Of a stretch of 64,000 nt of DNA, positions 28,334 through 39,108 are shown one piece after another. Each line of letters opens with the position of its first letter. Within the stretch, counting starts at the first letter, position 1. The DNA comes from Diphasiastrum complanatum (lineage: Eukaryota > Streptophyta > Lycopodiopsida > Lycopodiales > Lycopodiaceae), in contig CM055099.1 in assembly GCA_029204225.1 (NCBI GenBank), positions 66,181,852-66,245,851 on the forward strand, written 5' to 3'. Under the pieces are notes generated by a model. That model saw only the letters and a list, made by a program, of their open reading frames with translations. It searched no databases and was not told the DNA's origin. The translations under genes were made by a program, and so were the position numbers.

Positions 28334-29609
28334 GAATGTAAGACATCATGTACAAGAACTAGCTCAAATGCATCCTATGGAAAACATATGAACCAAGAAT
28401 GCCATAAAGGATTGTCTCCATAAACTAAAGCCATTGTTAGACGGTTGGTCAGCTAGGAGATGTGTATGGCAGTTCTTGTACTATGCACGTATGTGAGTCA
28501 CAATTCATCTTCACATCCAACTCAGGTGGAACAACCTTGTTAGACCATCTGAATATAACATATAATAGCACCATGCTCTCAAACATACCCGAAGCCAACA
28601 TGAGAGACCAAGCCTACCACTTGAAGAATATGCTAGAACCATATAAAAAGAATGTAAACTTTAACCTTGTAGATCCCAAGGTATTTGAAGGGAACATGCA
28701 TACATGAAAACATGTGCTACAAAGGACTTTGATGAGATTGCCCAAGGAGGCCAGGCTTATGCCATGAACTTTGATTGCCATTGGTAAAGTAACCAAGCCA
28801 CCCATGGACATAGAATTATCATGAAAGAAGGCCCTTTGATGTAAAAGGATTTGTAGGAGTGCACCTGCACTGATTCATTTTTATGGGCTTTCTTCCATTT
28901 TTTGTCTCTTCACTTTCTTCATCATAGCATGCATTAGAAGGCAACCATTTTAAAACTTTGAGACACTCAAACATTGTGTCCTTTATGATTGATGTTATTT
29001 TTTTATTTGTCCTGCGTGCCTAATCTCCCCTTTTAGGACCTTTTCTAAATATTGTATGTAGAGGGCAGAGATCTTTTGTAGTCTAGTCCTATGCTTGCAG
29101 TTTGCCTTGCATTATATTGTGTGCCCACTTTCATCATTCCCTTTAGTCAAAAGGAGATTGCCAATCGGAAAACTCAAGCTCTTTTTCCAACATTTCAAAC
29201 TTTGTTGTGTCCTTTTGGCTGCCTTTGGTTGTAGTATGAGACAATCCCCCACACTTGATCCTTTTTGTACAAGTGATTCCTCCTATCTCTTCCTAAAGAT
29301 TTCTCACACAACATATTTGGAGATTGAAGCATCCACAAAAGGTTAAGAGATTTCTACCCATGGGCCATAATCTCACCAATCTTTTGAAATTTTTAATAAG
29401 TTTTTTTTATCTTCTAGGTGCTTCACCAAATTTCCAAAAGTTATTTTTGAGATACTAATAATGGCTCTTGCTTCTTTACCATTTCCCTCCTTTGTTGTGT
29501 GCAAACCTATAAGAAAAATGATCTGCTTGTGTTTACTCCTACTAGTGTCTCATCTCAAGCCTTGTCCTTGAGTCCCAATCCAAACAACAATAGCTTGATT
29601 GAGCATTTG

Positions 29610-29610
<1 letters not shown>
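28334..29610. other. MCU intron, unassigned
   Basis: No family recognised. There are short plus-strand frames such as 28462-28707, with no motif that I can name. Confidence 0.3.

Positions 29611-29611
<1 letters not shown>

Positions 29612-29654
<43 letters not shown>
29612..29654. repeat. (GA)n microsatellite
   Basis: About 42 bp of GA repeat on the plus strand within the MCU intron. Confidence 0.95.
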
Positions 29655-29656
<2 letters not shown>

Positions 29657-29889
29657 CAAAATTTCACATAGTTTCTCTTGACAAGTCAGGACCAAAAACT
29701 TTTTGAAACCTTTACTCATATAAACTAACAAGGTAAAATAAAGCTGATAAGTCCATACAGTACTCAGGAAAGCACAATAAAGTAAAACTAATTTTAAGGC
29801 GTCCAGCGGCTAGCTGGTACCTGCCACCACCCCACCACACAAAACTGCGCAGGTTAGCATAGTGAGGAAGAGAGGTGTCAACGTGGGCG

Positions 29890-30490
29890 TCAGTTGTTAT
29901 CCATGTATAAAACAAGTTATACCACTTAACAACACATTATGCTTTATAAAAACCTTAGTCCAATTTTCCCATTCAAGTATAGCAACTAGCGATAGGCCAA
30001 ACCCCATCATTACCGTATCAGGACGTCAGCCATACTGATCAATTTATAGTATAGGTCCATATCACTCAAATCATAGCAATTCTACATATTCAAAGTTAGT
30101 CGTATTCAATAACTACATAACGACTAGGACAGGCTTGGACAAATAGGTAGGTGTTAGGGCGAATCCATGCCATGCTCATCCTGACAATCGTTGAATGAAT
30201 TCAACAAGTCGTACACCCATGTCATCTATCCTGAGTATCCATGCTTTCCAGGAAGAACAAGCCACAACCCTATTTTAATCTCACACAGACCTAATTAATC
30301 TTGCTTGAAAATTATATCGTGACGTTCATTGAAAGTTCAAATCAGCATTAGAGCAGGCAGGGACAACCATGATAGTATTAGGGCAACTCCATGTGATACT
30401 AACCTGTATGCAGGACTAGGATGTCATCATTCTTGCACAAATTCATGTGTTTCAAGAATGCTCAAGCCAAAAAACCTAATTAATACTTGC
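29890..30490. repeat. Dispersed repeat, copy A
   Basis: Segments 29895-30055 and 30338-30485 match 33742-33893 and 33905-34055 in the same orientation. Shared words include GCAACTAGCGATAGGCCAAA and GTGTTTCAAGAATGCTCAA. Copy A has about 280 bp between the two blocks that copy B lacks. The family is unknown. Confidence 0.75.
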
Positions 30491-31500
30491 ACATAATGCG
30501 CACCCGAAACTCTAATCCCTTAAATGAGAAAAACAAAATCCACATTCATTATCCCAAAACTATCTTTGTTCTATTCACTTCCTACTTATTTCAAACCGTA
30601 AAACGTTAAGTGTCTATCACGGATATATATGATAGTATCATGTTTGCAAAGACAAAAGGTTAAGTAGAGTACCTGTGACGAATGTAATGCTCAATATCGT
30701 GAGCCCAACATAAACTTCAGCTCTAAATCAATAGCGTAAGCAAAAGACACGTATATCTGTGCATATCTAATCAAATTAGCATGATTTCTTTCTACAATGG
30801 ACCTCGTGTAGAGATGACAGAAAAGGCAAACTAAACAAGTGTAATACTCCGAGTTTTATAGCAGTATATGTTACTCAACAGATCGCTGTCCATACAGCCT
30901 AATATATGACCAAACGAAGACCCAAAAAAGTGTCAAACGTAAGTGCCTTCTGGTAGGGAACCAACACAGGTCCAGTAGGTATGTATATCGCTGTTAAGGC
31001 ATGCAAAAGTGTGTCAAAAAGCGTTGGTCTCGCTTCTCCAACAGCCAGTGAAGCCTGGACTTAACATAGCAGAGAACGGTAGCATTCTAAGAAGCAAATG
31101 AAGCCAAAAAAAATGTTAAAGAGGGCTGGAAAACCAATGCTGACCCTGCATTACTCCTTTCAGAAAAAGCAACGGCGATTCGTGGGAGGTAGATCGCTGA
31201 TCAATTAGACAAACTAGCACAAAATGTCATCCAAAAAGAGTACGTGGTAAAGCTGGAAAGTGTAAGGCACACAAAGACTTACCAAATCAGCTATGCACAG
31301 CTTTGCCGGAAGAGAACGGAGGTTGCAGAGAGCAGTAGGATCTCCATCGGTTGCTAGTAGGGTAAATGTAGGAGTCGAATGTCAGGTGTATATAGTCTTT
31401 CGTGAGGTTGGATGTATAAGCTTATGGAGACACATCCATCCTGGCTTGTGGAAGAAGCCACATCTAGCATTGAATCCTATCCAGTAGATTTAGGATGAGT
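30491..31500. other. MCU intron, unassigned
   Basis: No gene or transposon domain is recognised. The stretch may belong to the same unknown repeat as copy A, but no second copy of it is present in the window to test that. Confidence 0.3.
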
Positions 31501-31509
31501 GAATCCCCA

Positions 31510-32480
31510 CCGTTGATCAATTGCTTAATAGAAATACGGGTTTTAACCAGGTTATTTTAGTAAATAGGCCAACCTGATTAATAAGTGCTTTTGCAAAGCT
31601 GCAAAGTGAGCATAATGAAGTGGATGGAAAATACCAATCATGCATAACATTGGGTAGATAAGACCAGCCGAATATAATATTATCAGAAATGTCGTCAATA
31701 ACACCAAACAGTCTAAGTGAAATGTGAGCATAGAACTGGTTCACATGGATATCAAAAACTCGATTACGGTAAAGTAAATGTAAAAAAAGATTTCCTTTAT
31801 TTTTGCGAGTATTGAGCTGAAGTCGGCTGGTGGTGTTTGTAACAATTTCCCTTTTATCCGCAACTTTGTCACTCTGCACAACAATCAATCCCTATAAAAG
31901 TTTAATTTCTTCAGTGGTAAGTCACTCTTCGTGTGGTTAAATGGGCCCGTTCTCTTGCCTCAATTCTACCTTTCTTGAATAGTAGATAAACTCTCAATTT
32001 CTTGGATATTATCAGTATCACCTAGTTTAGTAAGAAGCTTGGCAGAAGGGTCAATGGCAAGTTCTATAGAGGCATCAATCATATACTGTCTCATAAAAGG
32101 GTAAGATGCGCTTTGACAACATCCCTGGTAGCAGGCTTGTGTAACCACATAAAAAAAGTGTTGACTTGATTCTGTAAAGAGGCCCGCCGCCCCGGGGAAG
32201 AACTTTCCTATTAAATCCAGTTTCAAAGTGTCCTCTAACTCTTCTAGCCCAGGTCTGCTCAGAAGGGCAACGAGAAGGTTCAAACTTATTCATGTGAATA
32301 ACTGTATCGAAAGCAATGGGAGTCTCAAGAGTAGGGTTTTTGTGAAGAGCGGCAAGTTTGCAGGTTTGTATTTCCTTTTCAGTAAGATATGCGAGAATGA
32401 TCCAAAGATCGATAGGTAAGGGGGCGAGGAAGTTGACAGAAGGAAGGCTCCAAAGTTTATAGGAGGTACGGGAGGATTTG
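31510..32480 (-). other. Decayed coding-like region of unknown family
   Basis: On the minus strand a reading frame from about 32460 (SLPSVNFLAPLPIDLWIILA, then HMNKFEPSRCPSEQTW) passes by a frameshift near 32200-32290 into a second frame ending at 31966 (ELAIDPSAKLLTKLGDTDNI), and a third frame covers 31888-31517. The composition and lack of repeats look protein-derived. I do not recognise the family; an unidentified retroelement gag is one possibility. Confidence 0.35.
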
Positions 32481-32599
32481 AAGATAAGGGTGCTTCGGGA
32501 GGAGGTGGAGCAGGTTCAGTAAGAACAACCCCATTTTATTTTTCAAGTCAAGAGAAAACTTTTCTAATGTGCAAATTGAAAAATCTTTTTTAATTCAGC

Positions 32600-33560
32600 C
32601 AAATTACTGTATAAACCTTCAATGATACCCAGATGCTTCTTTGCGAGAAGTCATATGACGAGTAGCACCACTATCAATCACCCATTCAATGGGCTGAAAA
32701 TCAGCAACTTGCAAAACAGAACCTGAATTCCTCATAGATGTAGAAGTACTAGTAGAAGCAATATTGGACACAAAAACATATTCTTGGTTGAAGAGATCAC
32801 CACTAGCTTCAAGCTCTTGCTCCAAAGTAGCAAGTGAAGCACTAGTATCAATTCCTTTACTCTCCTCTTTCGCAAGCTTCTTCTTACAATCCTTGATGAA
32901 GTGCCCATACCTTTTGCAATAATGGCACTTCCCTTTCTTCTTTTGAGTGTTGACATCTTGACCTCCAATGGGCTTTTGCTCATCCTTGGAAGGAGGCTTC
33001 CCCTTTCCTTTTGACTTGCCTTTGCCCTTGCCTTTCGTGAAGAAAGCTTGATCTTGTTGAGTGTCACGCACAAAATTTTGCCTCGTTTGCTCCTCTTGAA
33101 GAAGCAGCCCAACAAGTCATCAAAGGAAAGTTGTTGTCCCCTAAGAGAGATACTCAAAGATGAAACAAATGGAAGATAAGATGAAGGTAATGAGTTGAGA
33201 GTAATGGAAACAAATTGACCATCCTCAATTATATCATCAATATTGAGAAGCTCCTCACGAAGATCCTTGATCTTCGTCAAGTGGATACATAGTATAAAGT
33301 GTATCCCACGCACTTTTAGATGTCTTACAAGACCTAATATGAGGTAAGATAGATCTTTTCACAGCAAGAGCAACCATAGAATGTGCTTGTGCATCCCTTC
33401 TATCCCACTTCTTTTGTTCTTCCGAAGATGGAGAAGATGATGTTGATGATGATGATCCACGAGGTGTAGGAGGTGCCAAAGATGGAGAAGATGATGTTGA
33501 TGATGATGATCCACGAGGTGTAGGACTAACCCTGAATAGGGTTTGCTGAATTTTGGGCGC
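32600..33560 (-). mobile_element. Ty1/Copia gag-protease relic
   Basis: The minus strand encodes a gag (KKWDRRDAQAHSMVALAV, SKSAWDTLYTMY, FVSITLNSLPSSYLPFVSSL), a Lys-Gly-rich linker, a CCHC zinc knuckle CHYCKRYGHFIKDC near 32910 and the protease core WVIDSGATRHMT near 32660. At least one frame change occurs near 33080, and the sequence stops after the protease. At the N-terminal side a 54-bp tandem repeat (units at 33427 and 33481) encodes PRGSSSSTSSSPS twice in frame. The element lies antisense in the MCU intron, just left of dispersed repeat copy B. Confidence 0.88.
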
Positions 33561-33739
33561 CCTCCTACACAAATGCAAACCTGAAAACAAAAACAACAAG
33601 ATAAGGAGACACCACAACCAAAAATCAGTAGCAGATTTTTGGGCACCCTCCTCCAAACAAAACTTGCTGAAAATTGGTTGCATAAAAATCAGATTTGAGA
33701 TTCTGATTTTTGGGTGGCATAAATTGCTCCTCCAAGATC

Positions 33740-34058
33740 CATGTACAAAACAAGTTATACCACTTAACAGCACATTATGCATTCTAGAAACCTTAGTCCA
33801 ATCTTCCCATTCAGGAATAGCAACTAGCGATAGGCCAAACCCTGTCACTACCGTATCAAGGCCTCAGCCATACTGATCAGTTTCTAGGATATAGATGTTC
33901 ACTAGAAGTTCAAATTAGCATTAGAGAAGGCAGGGTAAACCATGACGGTATTAGGGAAAATATATGCCATACTAACCCGTATGTAGGACTAGGATGTCAT
34001 CAGTCTTGCACAAATCCATGTGTTTCAAGAATGCTCAAACCAAAAAACCTAATTAATA
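33740..34058. repeat. Dispersed repeat, copy B
   Basis: This is the shorter partner of copy A at 29.9-30.5 kb, lacking about 280 bp of the middle. The match stops near 34058. Confidence 0.75.
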
Positions 34059-34760
34059 CACAAACGAGAGACAGTGCGGCAAAGTAAAGTTCTTCGAGCC
34101 AATGAATATCAAGAAAATGTAGCAAGGTTTAGAGCATTCCTGGCTTTAGTTATTCAATGACCCGAACGTGTTCAAACGACTGTTAGAGTTAATGTTCACA
34201 TTATTACCCCTAATGTTGTTATCTAGGACTAATTAGGATTATTAGGCCATGTCTGTGTGCTAATTCTAGACCATGCCTGTGTGCTAATTAAGTAAAGTTA
34301 GGTTAGACTAAAGTTCAAGATTCTAGTGCTTGATTTGGAGCAGAAGTTTTGCTATAGATAGGTGTCGGGTGCTTTTACCTTATATCGAGACATATCTTAG
34401 GCAATCGCTGGGGTTGCTTTTGGGCTGCTTTTGCTTTTGCTTTTTGGCATCGACTATTGTCTATAAGTATGGTGTCGCCTAGTGCATTCACAATGGAACA
34501 TAGTTGGAGTATATCTCATCAATGTTGTTTGTGTTCTCTTCCATGTAAGTGTATGGCTATTGTCTAATAACAATAGGAGGGCGAGTAAGTCAGAGGCATG
34601 GGAAAGGAGCTCAGATTCAAGGTCTGCGATATCTCTGGCTTTGTGGGACTTCAACTTCTTATTTGGATCCCTTGGTCTTCTTCTTGCCCTTGAATGAGAA
34701 ATTTACTTTCTCATCTCCATCTTGAAATGATAAGTAACCCATCTTGAGAAATTTACTTGC
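34059..34760. other. MCU intron, possible LTR promoter segment
   Basis: A TATA-like CTATAAGTATGG lies near 34459, preceded by a direct repeat (CCATGYCTGTGTGCTAATT at 34235 and 34271). The layout resembles an LTR, but I found no matching ends and no second copy. Confidence 0.25.
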
Positions 34761-34769
34761 TTTTGCATG

Positions 34770-35493
34770 GAGCATCCTACACTCTTTAACTACAAGTACA
34801 CTATGCCTTTGCCCCTCATCCCTCTCAGACAGTTCCGCCTCATGCACCCCCATTTGCACCCATTCCGGTGGATCCTGTCCCATTGCGTCCGCCAGTTGCC
34901 ACTGTGGTTCCACCACCACCTACTGTTGATCGCACTCCCCCAGTTTACGACTTTCTCATGGACTCTCCGCCTCCCGAGCAGGAGCAGGCCCCGGATGCCA
35001 GTGACGAGGCCTTCCAGGATGTTGAGGAGATCCCTTCCTCCCTCCCTTCACATCCGGATGACCTCCCTACCCAGCAGTTTTTGTATCCCATGCCAGATGT
35101 CCACCCTCCACCAGTGTACCCCACTTACGCTGCTACACCCATCTCGGTCAGTGCATCCCACTCTCCCCATTCCACGTCTACAGCTGATGCATCCACTAGT
35201 GCCCAGCCTGTCGCGTCATCATCCATTCCCGTCACGTTTGGTGCACCGTGCTGGAGGTCCGCTACCCGTTGCCCAGCTGGTGGAGTTCTTAGGCAGCAGA
35301 GCATTTGCGGCGCGCATCAGCCGCACATGGATAGAGAGGCCACACAGGCCGTGGCCAGCCTGATTTATGAGCTGAACCTTCCATTTGCCATCACCGACTC
35401 CGAGCCCTTCAGAAGGGCCTTCCGCCTTGCACAGTCTGTCAGCCCTAGCTGGAGAGTTCCTAGTTCAGAGGTTGTCCGCACACACATGCTGAG
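34770..35493 (+). mobile_element. hAT transposase fragment: proline-rich linker and DUF659-like start
   Basis: The plus-strand frame 34868-35509 begins with a Pro/Ser-rich linker and ends with ATQAVASLIYELNLPFAITD followed by SEPFRRAF and WRVPSSEVVR. The last part matches the start of the DUF659 region of plant hAT-like transposases (FIYENxIPFNVxxSPxF, then PPS). The sequence is GC-richer than its neighbours. It is cut at 35493 by the LTR of a Gypsy element, so the catalytic half is missing here. Assignment rests on the DUF659-like block alone. Confidence 0.55.
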
Positions 35494-35851
35494 TGTTACG
35501 AGCTCGTAACCAGTGCCGAACCCTAGAGAACACAGATAGGTCAGATACCACAGTCAGGGTCGTGTCCAGCGTACATGACCAACAGGGCAAGACAGTGTGA
35601 GTAGTGTGCCCCAGCACGGTCCATAGCCATGGCGGGCCTAACACAGCCTAGGGACCCTGTCAGCAGGATAGGGCCCCCAGTTGGGTCCCGACATGCAGTC
35701 GGCCACGTCAGTGTCACGTGGCCGACACTTGGTAGTAGCATGCTATCAGTCCTCACACTGGGCTAGAAGGGGCTTACTCTATATCAGGGAGTAGGCAAGG
35801 TTGGGTGGATCAGTTAGTGTTTGCCCTACTGTGGTGTTAGGAGCTATTACA
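35494..35851 (+). repeat. 5' LTR of a Gypsy element
   Basis: The sequence starts TGTTACGAGCTCG and ends GAGCTATTACA, one base before a tRNA-iMet primer-binding site. Length is 358 bp with TGT/ACA ends. It interrupts the hAT fragment upstream. Confidence 0.7.
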
Positions 35852-35852
35852 C

Positions 35853-35865
35853 TGGTATCAAAGCC
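35853..35865 (+). other. Primer-binding site of the Gypsy element
   Basis: TGGTATCAAAGCC resembles the tRNA-iMet site TGGTATCAGAGCC with one change and lies one base after the LTR end. Confidence 0.75.
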
Positions 35866-36746
35866 ATCTCCATCCTAGGGAGTTCAGGAGCAGGAGTAGA
35901 GAAAGCTATCAGAAGATAGGAAGTGTTTCTCAGGTTCTCAGAAAAGATTAGAGGAGGAGAATCGCTGTAGGTGCAGCCTTCAAACCCTTGAAATTCACTG
36001 AGAATTTACAGTTGAAGGAAGTAGAATTCCTTCTGTAGGTAAATCGCTGGAAAGGCAACAATCTATATCAGATTTCAGACATCTGATAGGAGATTTTAGA
36101 AAGGATTTAGAGTAGAAACCAGCGAGCAGGTCCATCGCTGTGGGATCAGACATCTACCTCTGAAATTTTAGAGAAATCCAAGGAAGTTTGAGGGGTTTTC
36201 AAGCAAATTTTCTTAGCAGGGCCAGCGCTGGACAGGGAGGTGAAAAATTGGTTTTTCATCACTGCTTTTGAGAATTTTTCAGTAGTTTGAACATCAAACT
36301 AGATTGCCACAGACCAGCGACCTACTACTTGAAGTCAGATCAGAGTTTCAAGCAATTTTTGGGCCTTAAATTTTAGAAAATTGGGCCAGACAGGTGGCTG
36401 TCCAGCCAGCGAGGGTAGGGAGACATCAAAATCAGAAATTGAAATACTTTTTGGGTCTCATATCAGAAGTAAATGAGCCAGTTGGGTTGCAATCAGACCA
36501 GCGAGCTACTATCCTCAGAGAACCGGGAAATTTGGCACCGTTTTGAAGCTTCAAACTGGCATTTTTCGGGACAGCAGGTCTGAAATCTTGGGGAAAAGGC
36601 TGAAAGGGTTCCTCTTCATTCTTTCTTTGGAAGTACAGTCCTCAGAAACAGCTAAGTCATCTTTCCTTTCCCTTGTAAAGTTGTAAATTAGTCTTTTAGA
36701 CTTTTTTTCCTTCAGAAGTTAAGGTAACTCTCTTTCAGTTCCGAAG
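35866..36746 (+). mobile_element. Gypsy 5' leader with repeated CAGCGA words
   Basis: This is the non-coding leader between the primer-binding site and gag. The word ATCGCTG or CCAGCGA occurs about nine times between 35950 and 36510, at roughly 50-80 bp spacing. Leaders of such elements contain packaging and dimerisation signals; whether this word has that role is unknown. Confidence 0.5.
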
Positions 36747-37945
36747 ATGACCACTCCTCAGGGACCTGAGCAACCCCAGGAGAGAGGCTTCGACGAACTT
36801 GAAACAGAAGCCTTGGCTTACAGAAAAGGGAAGGAACCCATGGAAGTGGAAGAACAGGAACAGTTCGCCGAAGAACTCGACGAACTGGTTACCAAGGAGC
36901 AGTTTCTCCAATTGGTAACAGAAGTGGATGAACTGAAGTTGGCATTAGCCAATTTCAAGTCCAGTGTGGACGACTCGTTCGCTGAACTCAAAAGCTTGAT
37001 TTTGAGTTCCGCGAAAGGAAGCCTTCCCTCCACTTCTCAGTTATCCCCTTCTCCACTTCCATCAGTTTCGGGTGAGACTTTACGGTCTCACCCCAGTGTT
37101 TTTTAAGATTTAAAACCTCCTACTTTTAATGGGGAACAGAAGGATAGAAATGCAGATATTCTACAAACCTTCCTCAGCAAATGGAAGAACATTCATGCTC
37201 TTAAACAGACCCCTGACCATTTGCAAGCAATTGAGGCCAGTCTTTCTTTAGGGCCTATGGCCTATAAGTGGTGGTTAAATCTCCAGGAGACTGGGCAGAC
37301 TCCCCGGTCATGGAAAGCTTTTGAAGAAGCTTTCCTAAGAGAATTTCTACCAGAAAATGAACTGGATAGAGCCTAGGAAGCCTGGGAAAGAACAGTAATG
37401 GATAAATCCCTCATCCAATATATCTCGTAGTATCGAGAAGCAATTTTAAAGATTAAAAATATGGATGACTATCAGAAAATCAGGGGATTTGTCCGTGGCC
37501 TCAAAGATGAATATAAAGTAGAGGTCCAGAGAAACTCGCCTACTACCCTTGAGCAAGCTCTCAGATATGCTCAAATCTATGATGATTCAGTGGGTAGGAA
37601 GAAGGCGAGACAACAGCCACTTTCTGAGCAGCCTTCTCAGAAAGACTTTCAATTTAAAAAGAAATTTTTAAAAAGAAAGAAAGAAGACAAATTTAAAAGT
37701 GAAGCTCCTCAGAAACGGCCCTTAAAACCAGATGATTTTGAGAAAGCCAAACAAGAACGTTTGTGCTTTGTGTGTATGGGCAAGGGACACACAGTCAGAC
37801 AGTGTCCCAAGGGGCCTTTCACTAAAAAAGATAAGAAAGATAAAAAACAAGTTCATCTTGTTCAGACTGTATGTTTCCCCAGTGACTCGGCAGCTTCCGA
37901 GATCAAAGTGTATCATGAAGGTCATGAACACTGTTGCCAGCTGAC
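36747..37945 (+). mobile_element. Ty3/Gypsy gag with CCHC knuckle
   Basis: The frame starts MTTPQGPEQPQERGFDELE, passes an acidic coiled segment (residues about 30-90), then the retrotransposon gag core (KPPTFNGEQKDRNADILQTF, MAYKWWLNLQ, WKAFEEAFLREFLPENELDR) and a CCHC zinc knuckle CFVCMGKGHTVRQC near 37760. Stop codons at about 37105, 37372 and 37427 break it. The gag shell protein would package the element RNA. Protease and polymerase are absent, because similarity ends near 37945 where hAT-like sequence begins on the opposite strand. Confidence 0.85.
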
Positions 37946-37968
37946 CTCTGCAATGCTAGCGAGACCCT

Positions 37969-38430
37969 TCAGCTTTGGGCCGCATGACCTAGTACGTATG
38001 CATGACTCCCTCTCCTCGTGCGTGCCAGCCAAGCAAGCATTAACTCGGGGTCAACCACGTAAGGAGCGGTGCAAAACCGAAGAACACCCTCCGAAATGGT
38101 GTTCTCCCCCGTCACAAGACGTGGCCCGTAGGTATCCAAAAGTCGCTGCCTAACGGGAACGGACATGCTGGCACAGGGGGCAGCATTCAGTGTGCCACCA
38201 TCTCTCGCGCGTGCGCCGAGTAGGTGGCCTTTAAGGCGAGTGAGGATGGCAACGAACTCGGTCAGGCAATATCGACAGCACACTATCCTTGCACCGGACT
38301 TGTTAGACTTGTCGGGAACCCGCCTGACAATGTCCACCTCGTCCCACAGATCGGCAAGGTTGGAATGCACCATCTCTGTAGAAAGGACTGGGGAAAGAAG
38401 GCAGAGATCTCTGCGGGTGCAATAGGAGTC
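37969..38430 (-). mobile_element. hAT transposase N-terminus with BED zinc finger
   Basis: The minus-strand frame starts MVHSNLADLWDEVDIVRR and contains VCCRYCLTEFVAILTRLKGH then a later Cys and VPVRQRLLD. This is the order of a BED zinc finger of plant hAT-like transposases (CxYC, RxKxHL, C, VPxxVR), which binds the element ends. It stops at 37969 next to the truncated Gypsy gag. The DUF659-like hAT fragment at 34.8-35.5 kb is on the other strand, so the two are not parts of one collinear gene now. The region is GC-rich. Confidence 0.6.
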
Positions 38431-38589
38431 GGAAGGCTTGAAAAAACCACAATAAAGACCGAAATAGCAATAGCAGGGGAGGACGCGATCAGTGCAATGC
38501 GAAGACAGTCGGGAGGGCGCGGACAGTAGGGCGCGGATGAAGCGAGGGGGGGGATTAGGTTAAAAAAGAAAATATTAATATATTAAATA

Positions 38590-38693
38590 TTAAAAAATTA
38601 TATATATTGTGGTACCGCGGATCAGTATGGATCCGCGGTACCACACTGGATCCGCGGTAGCGGTATCCGCGGATCCTAGTACCGTTGGATCTA

Positions 38694-38731
<38 letters not shown>

Positions 38732-38910
38732 TAGTGGCACGTGGTACCGCCATTATGGTGCCGCCCAAAAAAATTTTAAAAAAATATTAAAAAAAAATAT
38801 TATATATTATGGTACCGCGGATCAGTATGGATCCGCGGTACCAGTATGGATTCGTGGTACCGGGATCCGCGGATCCTGGTACCGCTGGATCTATGATATA
38901 TATATATATT
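38590..38910. repeat. Palindromic GGTACCGCGGATCC repeat, two units about 215 bp apart
   Basis: Two units (about 38610-38700 and 38810-38900) each contain GGTACCGCGGATC, ATGGATCCGCGGTACCA, ATCCGCGGATCC and GTTGGATCTATGATATATAT-like words. The words are palindromic and arranged head to tail and head to head. Between them is a TA run, an A-rich spacer and a CATAGTGGCACGTGGTACC block. It lies upstream of the hAT N-terminus on that gene's strand, where subterminal transposase-binding repeats would be expected. Confidence 0.7.
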
Positions 38911-38924
38911 TAAGGAAGCGGATG

Positions 38925-39032
38925 CTGCGTCCGAACGCGCGTCGGACGCGCGTCTGCGTCCGGACGTGGGCGTCCGGGTCCGGACGCCGCCGGACGTGGA
39001 CGCGGATTGCCCGCGTCCGGCCCGGACGCGCA
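38925..39032. repeat. CGGACG/CGTCCG-rich GC island
   Basis: About 100 bp with more than ten CGGACG or CGTCCG words in both orientations, set between TA runs. It is strikingly GC-rich within an AT-rich intron and adjoins the palindromic repeat. No coding role is seen. Confidence 0.7.
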
Positions 39033-39036
39033 TGTA

Positions 39037-39037
<1 letters not shown>

Positions 39038-39090
<53 letters not shown>

Positions 39091-39108
39091 GCACACACAC
39101 ACACACAT
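39038..39108. repeat. (TA)n(CA)n microsatellite
   Basis: A TA run followed by a CA run at the right edge of the GC-rich/palindromic block. Confidence 0.95.
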
